Below, one piece after another: positions 15,978 through 26,000 of a stretch of 64,000 nt of DNA. Each line of letters opens with the position of its first letter. Position 1 is the first letter of the stretch. The notes under the pieces are model-generated. The model was not told the DNA's origin and did not search any database. It saw only the letters and a program-made list of their open reading frames with translations. The stretch is from a virus: positions 1 to 64,000 of the IMG/VR virus record IMGVR_UViG_3300025886_001957. One strand, given 5' to 3'. A program made the translations under genes and the position numbers.

Positions 15978-16149
15978 CTTCTTTACCTTCTTGTGCTTTC
16001 TTTTTTCGTCTTTGATAAAATCCGCCTGTATATTGTATATCTTCGGTACGGGCTCCGGGTGTTTTTACTTCAATTTTTCCGCCTTTGTTGAGATAGTCTT
16101 GTATGAGAGCATTGTCCTCATCGGACATTTTACGTGGTGTTGGATTCAT
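15970..16149 (-). CDS. Small hypothetical protein upstream of gap, 59 aa
   Basis: This 59-residue frame (ATG 16149, TAG 15970) contains MSDEDNALIQDYLNKGGKI and a basic C-terminus. It overlaps the exonuclease stop by four bases and the gap start by eight. The coupling supports it as real. The function is unknown. Confidence 0.65.
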   Translation of the reverse strand: MNPTPRKMSDEDNALIQDYLNKGGKIEVKTPGARTEDIQYTGGFYQRRKKKAQEGKEDV

Positions 16150-16667
16150 ATATTTAATTCCTTATATACCATTTGAACTCCTTTTGCTTGGAAATAAGCA
16201 TCAGCTAGTGCGTTATGTAAATCACTTTGCATCGATTTACGAGGATCAACTTTAGCCATTGAAAATAGTGTTCGACTATCTCGAACTTGCCAGAATTGCC
16301 ACGGAATGGCTTTGCCTTGTTGCCTTAGCATATCTTCAATAATTGTAATGTCAAATCCATAGCCATGACCCCAAAGTACATCTACTCCAACCATCCATTT
16401 TGGCAGAGTGTCTAAGAACACATTAACATGTTCTCGTCCTTCGGTTCCAAATGCTTCATCTTGAATTTTTTGATCTTGTTTGCCCCACCATAAAATAGTA
16501 TCTTCGTTTACACTGCGATCTTGACTGTCAATATCTAGTTTATAATAAAATTCACTGTGAGGCTCTGCGTTTGAGTTTGGATCAAACTTAACTCCGCCTA
16601 CTGTTAATACAACAGCATCAGGTTTAACATCTAATGTTTCTAAATCAATCATTGCATGGACTGGCAT
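16146..16667 (-). CDS. dexA: DexA-like 3'-5' exonuclease (DnaQ fold)
   Basis: The protein has 173 residues with DEDD-type exonuclease motifs: Exo I AMIDLETLD (5-13), Exo II LWGHGYGFDITII (about 98-110) and Exo III HNALADAYFQ (about 152-161), where HxxxxD gives the DEDDh pattern. This class includes T4 DexA and Rv2179c-like enzymes. Likely roles are host or phage nucleic-acid turnover. It is seven bases from the MazG gene. Confidence 0.85.
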   Translation of the reverse strand: MPVHAMIDLETLDVKPDAVVLTVGGVKFDPNSNAEPHSEFYYKLDIDSQDRSVNEDTILWWGKQDQKIQDEAFGTEGREHVNVFLDTLPKWMVGVDVLWGHGYGFDITIIEDMLRQQGKAIPWQFWQVRDSRTLFSMAKVDPRKSMQSDLHNALADAYFQAKGVQMVYKELNI

Positions 16668-16673
16668 TTAGAA

Positions 16674-17051
16674 TTATCCTTTTATATTTTTTTTAGGGTT
16701 AACAAATTGTGACAGTTGAGGTGCTTCCCAGCCTTCGGGCTTTAGTACTTTACCATCTTCACGTTTGTGAACTTTACCAGTGTCTGGATCAATCTTAGCA
16801 AAGTTTGTATCCATCACTTCTTTCCAGGCTGCTTCTCCGTCCCAACCTGCAGCACGTATCGCACCCATAGTTACAACCAAGATGTCAACGAGTGCGTCAA
16901 GCTGTTCAACTTTGTCGTTGTCTTGGATAGCTTCTTCTAACTCGTCCGTTTCCTCACGAATTAGATCGAGATACATTTTGTAGTTTGCTTCACTTGGCGG
17001 CTGGTCACACGCTGAGCCAAATCGTTCGATATCGTTAAATGGATTAGTCAC
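16674..17051 (-). CDS. mazG: MazG-like nucleotide pyrophosphohydrolase
   Basis: The protein has 125 residues. The all-alpha NTP-PPase core has the metal-binding pattern EETDELEEA (33-41) and DALVDILVVTMGA (about 51-63), matching the ExxE...ExxD family signature in variant form. MazG hydrolyses NTPs or (p)ppGpp-related nucleotides; the cyanophage enzyme is best known for dGTP/dCTP. It is adjacent to the exonuclease, consistent with nucleotide handling. Confidence 0.85.
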   Translation of the reverse strand: MTNPFNDIERFGSACDQPPSEANYKMYLDLIREETDELEEAIQDNDKVEQLDALVDILVVTMGAIRAAGWDGEAAWKEVMDTNFAKIDPDTGKVHKREDGKVLKPEGWEAPQLSQFVNPKKNIKG

Positions 17052-17432
17052 TTATGCTTCCTTATCAAAATATTGACCGGCATTATATTCGGGCTTTTCA
17101 ACATACTTTTGAGAATCAAATATTGCACTACTAGCTTCCATATTACGCATAGCTTCTCTTACACGATTCTGCATTGATTCTGCTAATAAACGTGCTTCTT
17201 CTCGTGACTCTACATTTAATAATACAGTACTACGGTCTACTTGATTAACTACTCGTAGAGGTCTATCTGGTGGTGGCACTGCATTAGGCGGTTGTGTTTC
17301 TGAATTTGGAAATTGAGCTCCGTAATTTTGTGCAGCTCTAATCCTCAATTGTTCAGCTATTTGTTCTTGCTGTTGCATCCATTTTTGATATACTACTCCG
17401 GGGATTGCTGCTGTTGCTTGTATTTCACTCAA
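17052..17432 (-). CDS. Hypothetical protein, 126 aa
   Basis: The protein has 126 residues: a Gln-rich N-terminal helix (KWMQQQEQIAEQLRIRAAQ), a Pro-rich middle (PPNAVPPPDRP) and a C-terminal helix with EAMRNMEASS. No family is recognised. It overlaps the GroES-like gene stop by four bases and abuts mazG, so it belongs to the same operon. Confidence 0.6.
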   Translation of the reverse strand: MSEIQATAAIPGVVYQKWMQQQEQIAEQLRIRAAQNYGAQFPNSETQPPNAVPPPDRPLRVVNQVDRSTVLLNVESREEARLLAESMQNRVREAMRNMEASSAIFDSQKYVEKPEYNAGQYFDKEA

Positions 17433-17788
17433 TGCTCATCTCCAAATTGTACTCCATCAGGCTTATCATCTGAATACATTAAAATACTTTCTGTTTCGAT
17501 CATCCTTAGTTCTTTTTCACCATTACCGTCGTCGACATTAAAACTTCTAGTCCAACGTCCGTGTTCAACTAACACCCAATCACCTGTTTGATAATTATCT
17601 GTGTTATCTGGACCTTTGGCATGTACTTGTCCCCAGCGGGGATATATTCCTCTTGTTGAACCGTCGTCGCTACGTATTATAAGTCCTTTAGCAGTTGTTT
17701 GTTCACCAAAGTGCATATTAGTAACAATAACTCTATCTCCAATTGGATTAAGTTTTCCTTTAATTGCTTTTGTGTAATTTAAAACCAT
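17429..17788 (-). CDS. GroES/gp31-like cochaperonin
   Basis: The protein has 119 residues. The beginning LNPIGDRVIVTNMHFGEQTTAKGLIIRSDD follows the GroES pattern (position of the first strands, then the mobile-loop region), and WGQVHAKGPDNTDNYQTGDWVLVEHGRW matches the core with GD. Phage T4 gp31 is the functional counterpart that lets host GroEL fold the capsid protein. The sequence is longer than GroES (97) and near gp31 (111). The assignment rests on pattern only; a structure prediction would settle it. It overlaps both neighbours by one to four bases. Confidence 0.65.
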   Translation of the reverse strand: MVLNYTKAIKGKLNPIGDRVIVTNMHFGEQTTAKGLIIRSDDGSTRGIYPRWGQVHAKGPDNTDNYQTGDWVLVEHGRWTRSFNVDDGNGEKELRMIETESILMYSDDKPDGVQFGDEH

Positions 17789-18120
17789 TATTCACCTTTT
17801 TTAATAAAATTACCTTCGTCATCTTCAATCCATTCAGCAGTTTCTTCAGCTGTAGCACCTTCGGTGTCTTTGTTATCAACAACTTCCTCTGATACAACTT
17901 CTTCATCTTTTACTGTTTCGGGATTTTGATAATATTCGCTCATGATATCTTCTCGTTTTCGTATAATTGTACCGCCAGGCCCTAATTCGTCTCCTCGGGC
18001 ATTTACACGAGCATTTCCTACAGCTGGAGTAAGTTCGTTTCTTGAAATAAGCAAATCAAGGTCAATATGCTTTCCTTGGGCTGTTTTATACATTTTTCGT
18101 CCTGGTGTTCGCATTGCCAT
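17788..18120 (-). CDS. Conserved T4-like phage protein, 110 aa
   Basis: The protein has 110 residues. The N-terminus MAMRTPGRKMYKTAQGKHID and the segment GNARVNARGDELGPGG look strongly conserved; from memory, similar sequences occur in many marine T4-like phages near structural genes. The C-terminal half is acidic and likely disordered. A late promoter lies 31 bases upstream, so it is probably a virion or assembly factor. No function is assigned. Confidence 0.7.
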   Translation of the reverse strand: MAMRTPGRKMYKTAQGKHIDLDLLISRNELTPAVGNARVNARGDELGPGGTIIRKREDIMSEYYQNPETVKDEEVVSEEVVDNKDTEGATAEETAEWIEDDEGNFIKKGE

Positions 18121-18151
18121 AATTTTATCTTTCTCCTTGCGTCATTGCTGA

Positions 18152-18159
18152 TATTTATC
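18152..18159 (-). promoter_or_regulatory. Late-type promoter GATAAATA
   Basis: GATAAATA lies 31 bases before the ATG at 18120 and overlaps the 3' end of the DnaE-like gene. A clear AAGGAG ribosome site follows. Confidence 0.6.
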
Positions 18160-18712
18160 TAATGAATTCTTTCCAATCTAAGTCAAATTGGATTGAATTA
18201 ATTCTATGTACTCCTATTAAGTATAACACATAACTTGCTACAGAGCTACCTCTACCTACACCCCACACGATATTATTTTTACGCATAAAGTCTACAAGAT
18301 AGATCATATAACGTAGTAAATTTATCATATTATGTTTTTCAAATGCTAATAATTCTTCTTCAACTCGTTGCCATTCTTTTGATAGCATACATGTTGCTAA
18401 TGAACCTGTGTTAATATTTTCTGCTAATTTTGTTTTTAGAAATTCTTTAACTGAAATTTCTTTATATTCTTCGGGCATAAACCATTCACTTTGACATACA
18501 TTATCAAATGTTTTTTCGTCTACATCTAGTGAGATATATTTTTGTAAACCCAAAAGTCCTTGTTCTTCCATTGCTGTGTTAAACTTATCTATATCATCAT
18601 TTTGATCACAGAGGACTATATGACATTTATCTATATTTCCACTATAGATCATGTCAATTAAGTCGCGGTTAGTAAATCGCGGAATACCTAGCGAGTCTGT
18701 TTTCATAAGCAT
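18155..18712 (-). CDS. Small DnaE (Pol III alpha)-like protein
   Basis: The protein has 185 residues. The C-terminal half matches the start of the C-family polymerase palm: FMPEEYKEISVKEFL, then RVEEELLAFEKHNMINLL, then WGVGRGSSVASYVLYLIGVHR, where bacterial DnaE has GPGRGSAAGSLVAYAL and then a DPIxF segment (here INSIQFDL). The protein stops right there with the frame intact. So the phosphate-binding Gly/Ser loop is kept but the catalytic Asp triad that follows in DnaE is missing. It cannot be a complete polymerase. It may be a remnant, or a domain reused for ligand or DNA binding. No PHP domain is seen at the N-terminus. Confidence 0.75.
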   Translation of the reverse strand: MLMKTDSLGIPRFTNRDLIDMIYSGNIDKCHIVLCDQNDDIDKFNTAMEEQGLLGLQKYISLDVDEKTFDNVCQSEWFMPEEYKEISVKEFLKTKLAENINTGSLATCMLSKEWQRVEEELLAFEKHNMINLLRYMIYLVDFMRKNNIVWGVGRGSSVASYVLYLIGVHRINSIQFDLDWKEFIR

Positions 18713-18721
18713 ACATATATA

Positions 18722-18952
18722 TTAACTTACTTTGATAAGTTTGTCAATATCAGAATTGGATTTTTCTTGATTTATTTTTGTTTTAAGTCTATTTTGTAAC
18801 TCTAATTTATAATCGTCAATTAGTAATACCATCTGTAATCTTATTTGTTCATTATCTGTCATAAAATAAACTTTGTTAAGACGTTGAAGTTTTTCTTCAA
18901 GTTCACTAGTTGATATTAAACTTAGATTTTCAACGTGTGGATGAAGATTCAT
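18722..18952 (-). CDS. Small helical protein, 76 aa
   Basis: The protein has 76 residues, predicted mostly helical and charged (STSELEEKLQRLNKVYFM and LLIDDYKLELQNRLKTK), possibly a coiled coil. It overlaps the stop of the following virion gene by one base (at 18952). The function is unknown. Confidence 0.65.
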   Translation of the reverse strand: MNLHPHVENLSLISTSELEEKLQRLNKVYFMTDNEQIRLQMVLLIDDYKLELQNRLKTKINQEKSNSDIDKLIKVS

Positions 18953-19527
18953 TATGAGAATGCACCAATGTATCTAGCAAAAAATGTTATAGAATCATAA
19001 GTTGAAACTTCTATCATTAATGGTGCTGATTCCGATGTTACACGTATGTTAGATGTGCTAGTTATCCATGTATTACCATCAGTTAGTATAGTTGAACCAG
19101 CTGGGCCAACTAGTGATATAGTCTTCGGCGAAGAAACAGTTCCTCCACTTAGAAATAGTTTCATTTTTCCATAACCATCAATTGGAAAATCACTAAATGT
19201 TAGAGTAATATCATTAGTAGCTTTTATAACAAACACATGTGCTTGTGACCATGATAAAGATAAATTTGCACTAACTCCGGTTGAGTTTGCAGTATTAGTA
19301 CTTTCTTTATTTGCTAAAAAGTTTGCATAAGATATTGTGTTTCCTGCAAAATTGTTAGCAGCATTTACTTTACACGATCCTGCTTGTAAATCTGTTATTT
19401 CGGTACTAGTGGTTGTAAGTGCAGTTTTAACAATATTAAAGTTATCACGAAATCCTTGACTATCATTGTCAACTCCTGCTACTGGATAGTTTTCATCTAT
19501 TGTTGAATAAGTAATATTGCTTGCCAT
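18952..19527 (-). CDS. Virion structural protein with shared N-terminal module, 191 aa
   Basis: The protein has 191 residues. Its N-terminus (DNDSQGFRDNFNIVKTAL) is a variant of a module also found at the start of two larger neighbours (GTGD..R..F...N.NF). A beta-rich Ser/Thr body follows. It is preceded by a perfect TATAAATA late promoter. It is probably a fibre, whisker or adaptor protein whose N-terminus docks on the same virion component as the others. Confidence 0.7.
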   Translation of the reverse strand: MASNITYSTIDENYPVAGVDNDSQGFRDNFNIVKTALTTTSTEITDLQAGSCKVNAANNFAGNTISYANFLANKESTNTANSTGVSANLSLSWSQAHVFVIKATNDITLTFSDFPIDGYGKMKLFLSGGTVSSPKTISLVGPAGSTILTDGNTWITSTSNIRVTSESAPLMIEVSTYDSITFFARYIGAFS

Positions 19528-19549
19528 TTTCTTTTCCTTTAACTTATGT

Positions 19550-19557
19550 TATTTATA
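19550..19557 (-). promoter_or_regulatory. Late-type promoter TATAAATA
   Basis: This is a perfect T4 late element, 22 bases before the ATG at 19527, followed by AAAGGAAAAG as the ribosome site. Confidence 0.75.
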
Positions 19558-19561
19558 CTAT

Positions 19562-22500
19562 TTAAACATTGAATAACTTATTACCGAATGAAACAAATTG
19601 AGGATACATGTAATCGTTTGTTTGACTAATTAAGTATCGATTAACACGGTATTCGATACTTTTAAAATCAAAACTTGAATTTTTTATATTTAATGCTATT
19701 TCTGCAGATTTACCAGGAATTGTATACACTAGTGGTACTACAAATGCATAACCTAATTCTTTTAATCCAGTACCCTGTGCAGTACGCATCCACAACGGAG
19801 TAAAGTCATAAGAATTTGTTCCTATTGAATTAATTCTTTTTCTCATGTTATCTATGTTTGAAATATGATAGCGAGAAAATCCAGTTTGACTAGTTTCAAT
19901 AGCATCACTATCGATTGTTAATCCTCCTGACAGTGGCCTAAATCTCCAAGAAGTATTATCATTAACATCATTATATGATTCACTGTGAATTGTAATAGTG
20001 CCTCTAGGTGAAATACTACTAAATGCCATATTTGTTTCGCCAGTATCTGGTTTTGCTGAATCAATTAATGGTACGTATACAACCTCGTACAATTTATTAT
20101 TTGTACCAGGTTCATTAGCAAATGCAGTTAAAACATTGCCAAAATAATAACTTTTTTCTGTATGGTTACGTCCGACTACTGATATATATTCGACCATATT
20201 TTTACGTATAATACCGGCATATACTAATGATTTAAGATCTCGTTGAATGCCAAAATTTGGATCATTTTCTCTATAAATATTACGAGGTACAAATATTGAA
20301 GTATCATTAATAAACGAATTAAAAAGATTACGTTGATCAGTTTCAATCATTGGCAGAAAATGTATATCACTATAATTATTTTTATCAGTATCGTCAATTG
20401 TTAATGTAAATGTTCTTGAAATTTCGCTGTATTGAAATCTATCTTTAGCTTGTATTGTAAATTTATATACTTTATCATACGATTGTGTATTATTATCAAA
20501 TGTAGTAGTACCATTATCAAAATAACTTAATCCAGGATTAGCAACAGTTCCATTAATAACTACAGTTCCAATTAATTCTCCAGTTGTTGTTAACTTAATA
20601 CCTGGTGGTAATTTTCCTGAAGTTACAGTATATACTAAATTAGTATCCAAATTAATAGTAGTAGCTTTTACTGAAATTAAACTTGGCCTATTAGCTTTTA
20701 AAGTTCCTAAGTTTGCCGAAGTGTTCCAAGAAATTGTACTATCAACCTCTCCTATAACTTTTAAACTGAATGTTCGTGAATTAGTAGCTGTTTGTGATTC
20801 AATAATACCAAATGTTTTTTCAAAATAATTACCTATTGTAGCACCAATGCTAATACTTCTTGTTTGAGCTAATAATGCTGTAATAGTAGTAGTTAATTTA
20901 ATTATATCAATATTAGCAGAAGTAGTTACAATAACATTACTACTATCAGTTGTTATAAATGCTGATTTAATTCTGTTGATATTTGTATTATTAGAAAATG
21001 CTGGAACAGTTATGTTTATGGTCTTTTGATTAGTTGATACTGTAGCATTAGAAAATATTTCATATTCAGATGTACCAAAATATGATTGTAGGTTTTCTAG
21101 ATCATTACCAGACCCTATAGTAGTATTTAATTGTACATTAGCATTAGCTTCTCCGGCTGTAATACTATAGGTTATATAAGGATATACTTCCTCAATTAGA
21201 TAATTTTCAGTTGACGAAAAAGTTAAAGTTTTATTTTTATAAAAATTTCGATCGTTTTCATCTAATGATTCACTAAAGAAATAGTTTTGTCCTATAGCTG
21301 CATCTTTATGTAGTACTAACGGTGAATATCCTTCTAGAGGTTGAAGAGGAGTACTAAATGTAATTTCATCAAATATTGCACCTGATACTGCACCATTAAT
21401 TATATAACTTTTACCTTCAAATACAACAGTTTGATCAACTAATGATGCAAGATCGTCAATACCGTCAGCTAGTCCTAATGGTAATTTTACAATCTTAATA
21501 GTATAGTTGTTTGCAAGTATATCAGCACTACAAGAAGCGTATACAGTAACAGCGCCATCGTTGGTTGTGGTTCTAAGAGCAGTAAGTGTAAATTTATAAT
21601 TTTCTGATACAGCAGGTTTATACGGAATTATTCCAGCTATTTCACCAGTTTTATTATCTAATGTTAATCCTTTAGGAATTGCACTAGTAGTGCCATCATC
21701 ATTTAGACCTTCAAGTGCATAACTAATTGTGCCTCTAACTGAATTTTGATCTTCAACATCAAAAAATAATGTAGCATAATTATTAGCTCGAATAGTGCCA
21801 AGGTCAGCTGCCGTTAACCATATTGGAACTCTTGTGTCTGTTGCATCAGCAGTAAATACTCCATTTGATGCCTTCATTATTTCGTTATCAGCTTTTACAA
21901 ATGTATCTGAAACTATAAATGCACTAAATGATCTTTTTACAAGAGAAATTCCATCAGTGATTGTTACTGTAAACTGATAGGTCCTATTTAATTTTCTGTA
22001 AGATCTTAGCACTTCTGATGTAGCACTATCGGTGTATTGTAAAGTATAATCAAACGGAATATCAGTATACGGTGCAGAATCATAGCCTATATCAGCAGGG
22101 GTATAGATAGTTCCAGTTAGGTTAGCTTCTAAACTTAGAATTGGATCAACTTTGCCTGTAATCTTTCCTGATTTTGTTAGTTCAAGACCAGGAGGTAGTT
22201 CTCCATCCTTGTTGCCAATATAATATTCTAACACATTGCCTGCTGGTAAATCAACATCAGTTGCTTCTAATTGATAATCAATATAACTGTTGTCAAGTAC
22301 AAAATACAATTTGTTAGGTCCAATTCCTAACGCACCTGTAGGTGTTGCCCATTGTGGTTTGTCCTGGCCATTAATTAGTATCGACAGTGTACGATCTTGT
22401 ATTCCACTTGATGACGTTGCACGAATTACAAATGTACTTTTTGTACTTCGTGCAACTTCAAGTGGAACACCTGTAATTTGATTATTTAACAAGTATAAAC

Positions 22501-22636
22501 CTATGGGTAATTTTCCACTTTGTACAGTAGTAGTAATTCCAGATAGCGATTCAAGAGGCAGTGTTAAAGAAGTTTCATTTCTTTCTTCAATACTGGCAAG
22601 CTGATAATTGTTATCTACTGTCCACTGTGGTAGCAT
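19562..22636 (-). CDS. Large virion protein with putative Ig-like (He_PIG/cadherin-like) repeats, 1024 aa
   Basis: The protein has 1024 residues. At least four repeats follow the He_PIG pattern of LPxGLxL...GxIxGxP...F.ItA: SGKLPIGLYLLNNQITGVP near 37-55, DGELPPGLELTKSGKITGKV near 148, AIPKGLTLDNKTGEIAGII near 318 and SGKLPPGIKLTTTGELIGTV near 672. Such beta-sandwich repeats build extracellular binding arms. The C-terminal third lacks the repeats and may form the virion or receptor-binding part. It is likely a tail-fibre or baseplate-attached protein. It is ten bases downstream of the next gene, in the same late operon. Confidence 0.8.
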   Translation of the reverse strand: MLPQWTVDNNYQLASIEERNETSLTLPLESLSGITTTVQSGKLPIGLYLLNNQITGVPLEVARSTKSTFVIRATSSSGIQDRTLSILINGQDKPQWATPTGALGIGPNKLYFVLDNSYIDYQLEATDVDLPAGNVLEYYIGNKDGELPPGLELTKSGKITGKVDPILSLEANLTGTIYTPADIGYDSAPYTDIPFDYTLQYTDSATSEVLRSYRKLNRTYQFTVTITDGISLVKRSFSAFIVSDTFVKADNEIMKASNGVFTADATDTRVPIWLTAADLGTIRANNYATLFFDVEDQNSVRGTISYALEGLNDDGTTSAIPKGLTLDNKTGEIAGIIPYKPAVSENYKFTLTALRTTTNDGAVTVYASCSADILANNYTIKIVKLPLGLADGIDDLASLVDQTVVFEGKSYIINGAVSGAIFDEITFSTPLQPLEGYSPLVLHKDAAIGQNYFFSESLDENDRNFYKNKTLTFSSTENYLIEEVYPYITYSITAGEANANVQLNTTIGSGNDLENLQSYFGTSEYEIFSNATVSTNQKTINITVPAFSNNTNINRIKSAFITTDSSNVIVTTSANIDIIKLTTTITALLAQTRSISIGATIGNYFEKTFGIIESQTATNSRTFSLKVIGEVDSTISWNTSANLGTLKANRPSLISVKATTINLDTNLVYTVTSGKLPPGIKLTTTGELIGTVVINGTVANPGLSYFDNGTTTFDNNTQSYDKVYKFTIQAKDRFQYSEISRTFTLTIDDTDKNNYSDIHFLPMIETDQRNLFNSFINDTSIFVPRNIYRENDPNFGIQRDLKSLVYAGIIRKNMVEYISVVGRNHTEKSYYFGNVLTAFANEPGTNNKLYEVVYVPLIDSAKPDTGETNMAFSSISPRGTITIHSESYNDVNDNTSWRFRPLSGGLTIDSDAIETSQTGFSRYHISNIDNMRKRINSIGTNSYDFTPLWMRTAQGTGLKELGYAFVVPLVYTIPGKSAEIALNIKNSSFDFKSIEYRVNRYLISQTNDYMYPQFVSFGNKLFNV

Positions 22637-22645
22637 ATCTACCTC

Positions 22646-23047
22646 TTAACCTAGGTTGCCAAAGTCGGTAGTCATCTGCGTTGGATTTGTAAAGGTGCCA
22701 TAGTCGACTATATTATTAAATGCTAAAAATTCAAGCCATGTTGTAACACTTGGTGTAATACCTGCATGATCAAACGCTAATGGCTCATTAAATCTTCCTG
22801 CACCGCCAGATATAGTAATTTCATCTGTGCCTTGCGTAACAGTTATTCCATGCCCAGCAGTTATAGATCGAAGTGATTCAACTCCGTTAGCTTTATTTTT
22901 AAATATTTGTGCGCCTGCACCTACATTTGCAATAGAATAAGAATCAATTTCGGAAAAATTAGAATTAAATTTTACAAATGCATCTCTGAGATTATCACCA
23001 GTGCCGTCATTTGCCGAACTTCCGATATTAGCTAGTTGTATTGACAT
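22646..23047 (-). CDS. Short virion protein with shared N-terminal attachment module, 133 aa
   Basis: The protein has 133 residues. Its start (IQLANIGSSANDGTGDNLR followed by DAFVKFNSNFSEID) is closely similar to the start of the 2142-residue protein encoded just upstream (INIGAAGNDGTGDSIRQSF and KKVNENFNEIY). A beta-rich segment (SITAGHGITVTQGTDEITIS) follows. The shared module probably anchors both on the same tail or baseplate site. A perfect late promoter lies 22 bases upstream. Confidence 0.75.
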   Translation of the reverse strand: MSIQLANIGSSANDGTGDNLRDAFVKFNSNFSEIDSYSIANVGAGAQIFKNKANGVESLRSITAGHGITVTQGTDEITISGGAGRFNEPLAFDHAGITPSVTTWLEFLAFNNIVDYGTFTNPTQMTTDFGNLG

Positions 23048-23069
23048 GTTTATACCTTTCTGTTTTATA

Positions 23070-23077
23070 TATTTATA
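23070..23077 (-). promoter_or_regulatory. Late-type promoter TATAAATA
   Basis: This perfect late element overlaps the stop codon of the giant fibre gene and lies 22 bases before the ATG at 23047, with GAAAGG as ribosome site. Confidence 0.7.
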
Positions 23078-26000
23078 CTCTTCCGATGACTATTTCAACT
23101 ACTCCGCGAGCATCATCAGTTTTATTTTCTAACGACTTTCCTAAAACGGTTCCTATTTTAGCTTCATTATCAACTATAGCATATCCAGGTATAGCACTAG
23201 TAACTAGTAAATCACCTTTTACAACATTACCTAATACTTTGCAAGGAACTCTGCCTTGCAATGCTAGTCCTATTACAAATTCTCCTTGTAATGCGCTGTT
23301 CATTAAATGTGCAGGATTTGTAGTAACTACTCCTGCTGCTCTACGATCACCTTTACTGTCACAAATTGTAACTTCACGGTCGCCGCCAAACACCAGTACA
23401 GTGCCTGGTTCATAATCAGCATCACTTAAATAATTCTCTGCAAGGTCAGCATATTGAGCGTTGGTTGCAGTACCGTGGAAAGTTTCAGCATATACAGCAA
23501 GCCATTTATTACCGCTTGCTCCGAGAGACGAACCACTGTTACCACTGCTTTGGTTAGTACGTGGTGTTATATCGCCGCCGGCGTTAATAATTATGTTTTC
23601 AAGCGTAAGTGTATTAGTATCTGGCTGGTATTTAAATCCATCATCAGTGAACAGGCCTAGATCGCCTGTGGCATTTGCTGTAAAGTTTACAAAATGACTA
23701 TCTGCGTGAGTATTACGGGCTGTAACTTCAACCGTTGACGATGCTGGATTGAAGCTACTACTTATACCAATGGTGATTGTGCCGCCAGATTCAGTCACCT
23801 CAATCTCGGCGGGCGTACCATTAAAGTTCATTGTGCCGCCTAATGCTACAGCAGTAGTTGATCCTGCGCCACCAGCTTGAAGAGTAATAGTGCTGTTTGT
23901 AAGTTTTCCATTTGCAATCGATCCGGCCAGTTGAGCATTTGAGACACCTAATGGCTTAATTGATACAGCACCACTACTGACCGCGAAGTCTCCTGAGCCA
24001 AAACTTGCAATACCTTTTACACTTGTAGTAGCATTGTTAAGGTCGAGCTTGCTTTGTGCAATAGCAGCATCACTTTTAACATCATCATTTACAATAACAC
24101 CTGTTGCTATGGCTGTTGTGATTGTATTAGCAGCACTTCTAGTTAGAGTTACATCACCACCAACTGTGGCATTTTCCCATTTAGGAGCTGGTGGAGAACC
24201 AGCGGCATCGGCATTATACACTAATAAATCCGATGCCGCTAAACTGGTCATAGTAGTGTCAGTTAATTCCTCTAGCGTATCATATAGTGCAGTTTGGGCA
24301 TCTACGTATGATTTATTTGCTGCATCACCGTTTGAAACTGGCGTACCAACTGAAGTAATTAGATTTCCGCCCATAGCAAGTATGCCGGTCATTACGCCGC
24401 CGCTTGCTTTAACTGCGCCGCCTGCAAGTATGTCGTTTGGGTCGGTTAATGCACCGGTCCGGTCCCATCCTAAGCGTTTGTTAATATAACCTTCAATTGC
24501 CGTTTCGGTTGGAACAGTATCAGACTGAGCGTTAGTAAATGAAGTGTCAGTTGAGAACTCTCTTACTTGTACACCACGTTTAAAGCCAATACCGTCAATA
24601 TTTGTCAATACAATAGCTGCATTAAATGTAATACTACCAGTACCTTGGTCAACTGTAAAGAATCGACCTACGCGGAAGAAACCGTCTTGGTCTGTACTAG
24701 CAAAAAATGCTCTACCTCTATTGCGCTCTTGTACTTGTGCTTTTGCACTAGTTCCGTCTTCGTCAATTGCTTCAGATGCGGTAACCGTGCTATTAACAGG
24801 CTTTCCAAATATTCTATCAGGATAGTTTGTTTCATTATAAGTTCCGCTACCAATATCAAGGAAGTCATGACTTGTAGCACGGCATGTTGAAATATCAACA
24901 GTGACCGTAAACGGATCGTTAATTGGTCTTCCTAGCTCAATTGAAACATTTCGTCCAGTTGGACTAACAACCGGTGCTGGTAATCCAGTTGGATTACTAC
25001 CAGCGATGATATCATAACTTTTTGTAAATGTTAAAATTGATACGTTAGGACCACGTACTCTTGCTCTCATGGTTGTTTGGCCAGTTACATTAGGGTCGCT
25101 ACTGCCAATGAATGGAATAGTTCTAGCTTCGTTGTTGTATAAATCGAACTGAAGATTGTTTGAACCTGATACTGCCTGTATGTAAAATTCTGATCCGTCT
25201 GGAAATACTGCGGTTGTAGTTTCGCCTGCTAATATTATTTTATTACCGGTTGTAAATCCTACGTCGGTTGTAATAGTCATTCGATACACAGTACCGCCAA
25301 AGAAAGATATGCTAGATACATTAGCAACTGTGGTAACATGAGCATCATGATAATTTGATACATTAAATACTGCACCTTCCCATGCAAATTCCATATCATT
25401 GCCTGCAAGTAATCTTGTTTTTTCATCTTCTGTAAATCTTCTTGTTAGAATAATGTTTTCATCATTTGCTGTAGCGCCAAGTGTTCTAGTGTTTGTGCCG
25501 GCTAAAGTTTCTCTAGCAGCAACAGTTATTGTACCAATCATACCAACATGATTTGCACATTGATAATAGTAAGTTCCAGTTGCCTCAGGCGACCAACTTA
25601 CAACACCAGAAACTGTTCCTTGGTTGGTTGCAGCTGGTCCACTTACATCAGCGCCACCGTTGGCCACTCTAATGTGAAAAGGATGGCCTGCTGCGTCTAC
25701 AGTAAAATTAACAGTGTCTCCTATTTTCATTGTAACTGCTGCGTTGGTGCCGCTTACTGCACCAGTTAGTACGTATCCTGCGGTGCCTGAATTTGTAACA
25801 TTGATGTTTATTGGTTTTCCTATTATTTCATACCCTTTGTCTGTGGTACTAGTACTTGCATATGTTGTATCAGTATTAGTACTTAAACTACTAACCACAA
25901 TATCGCCATGATCATTGTCAACTGGTATTGGAATATATTGATAATTACTGTCAAATGTCATTCGTGAGTCTAATGCATTATTTGCAACATTAATACCCGA

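Noticed and set aside
24034-24489. 151-codon plus-strand frame and several others opposite the giant fibre gene
   Set aside because: The opposing 2142-codon frame has coherent domains; the plus frames have no motifs or ribosome sites.
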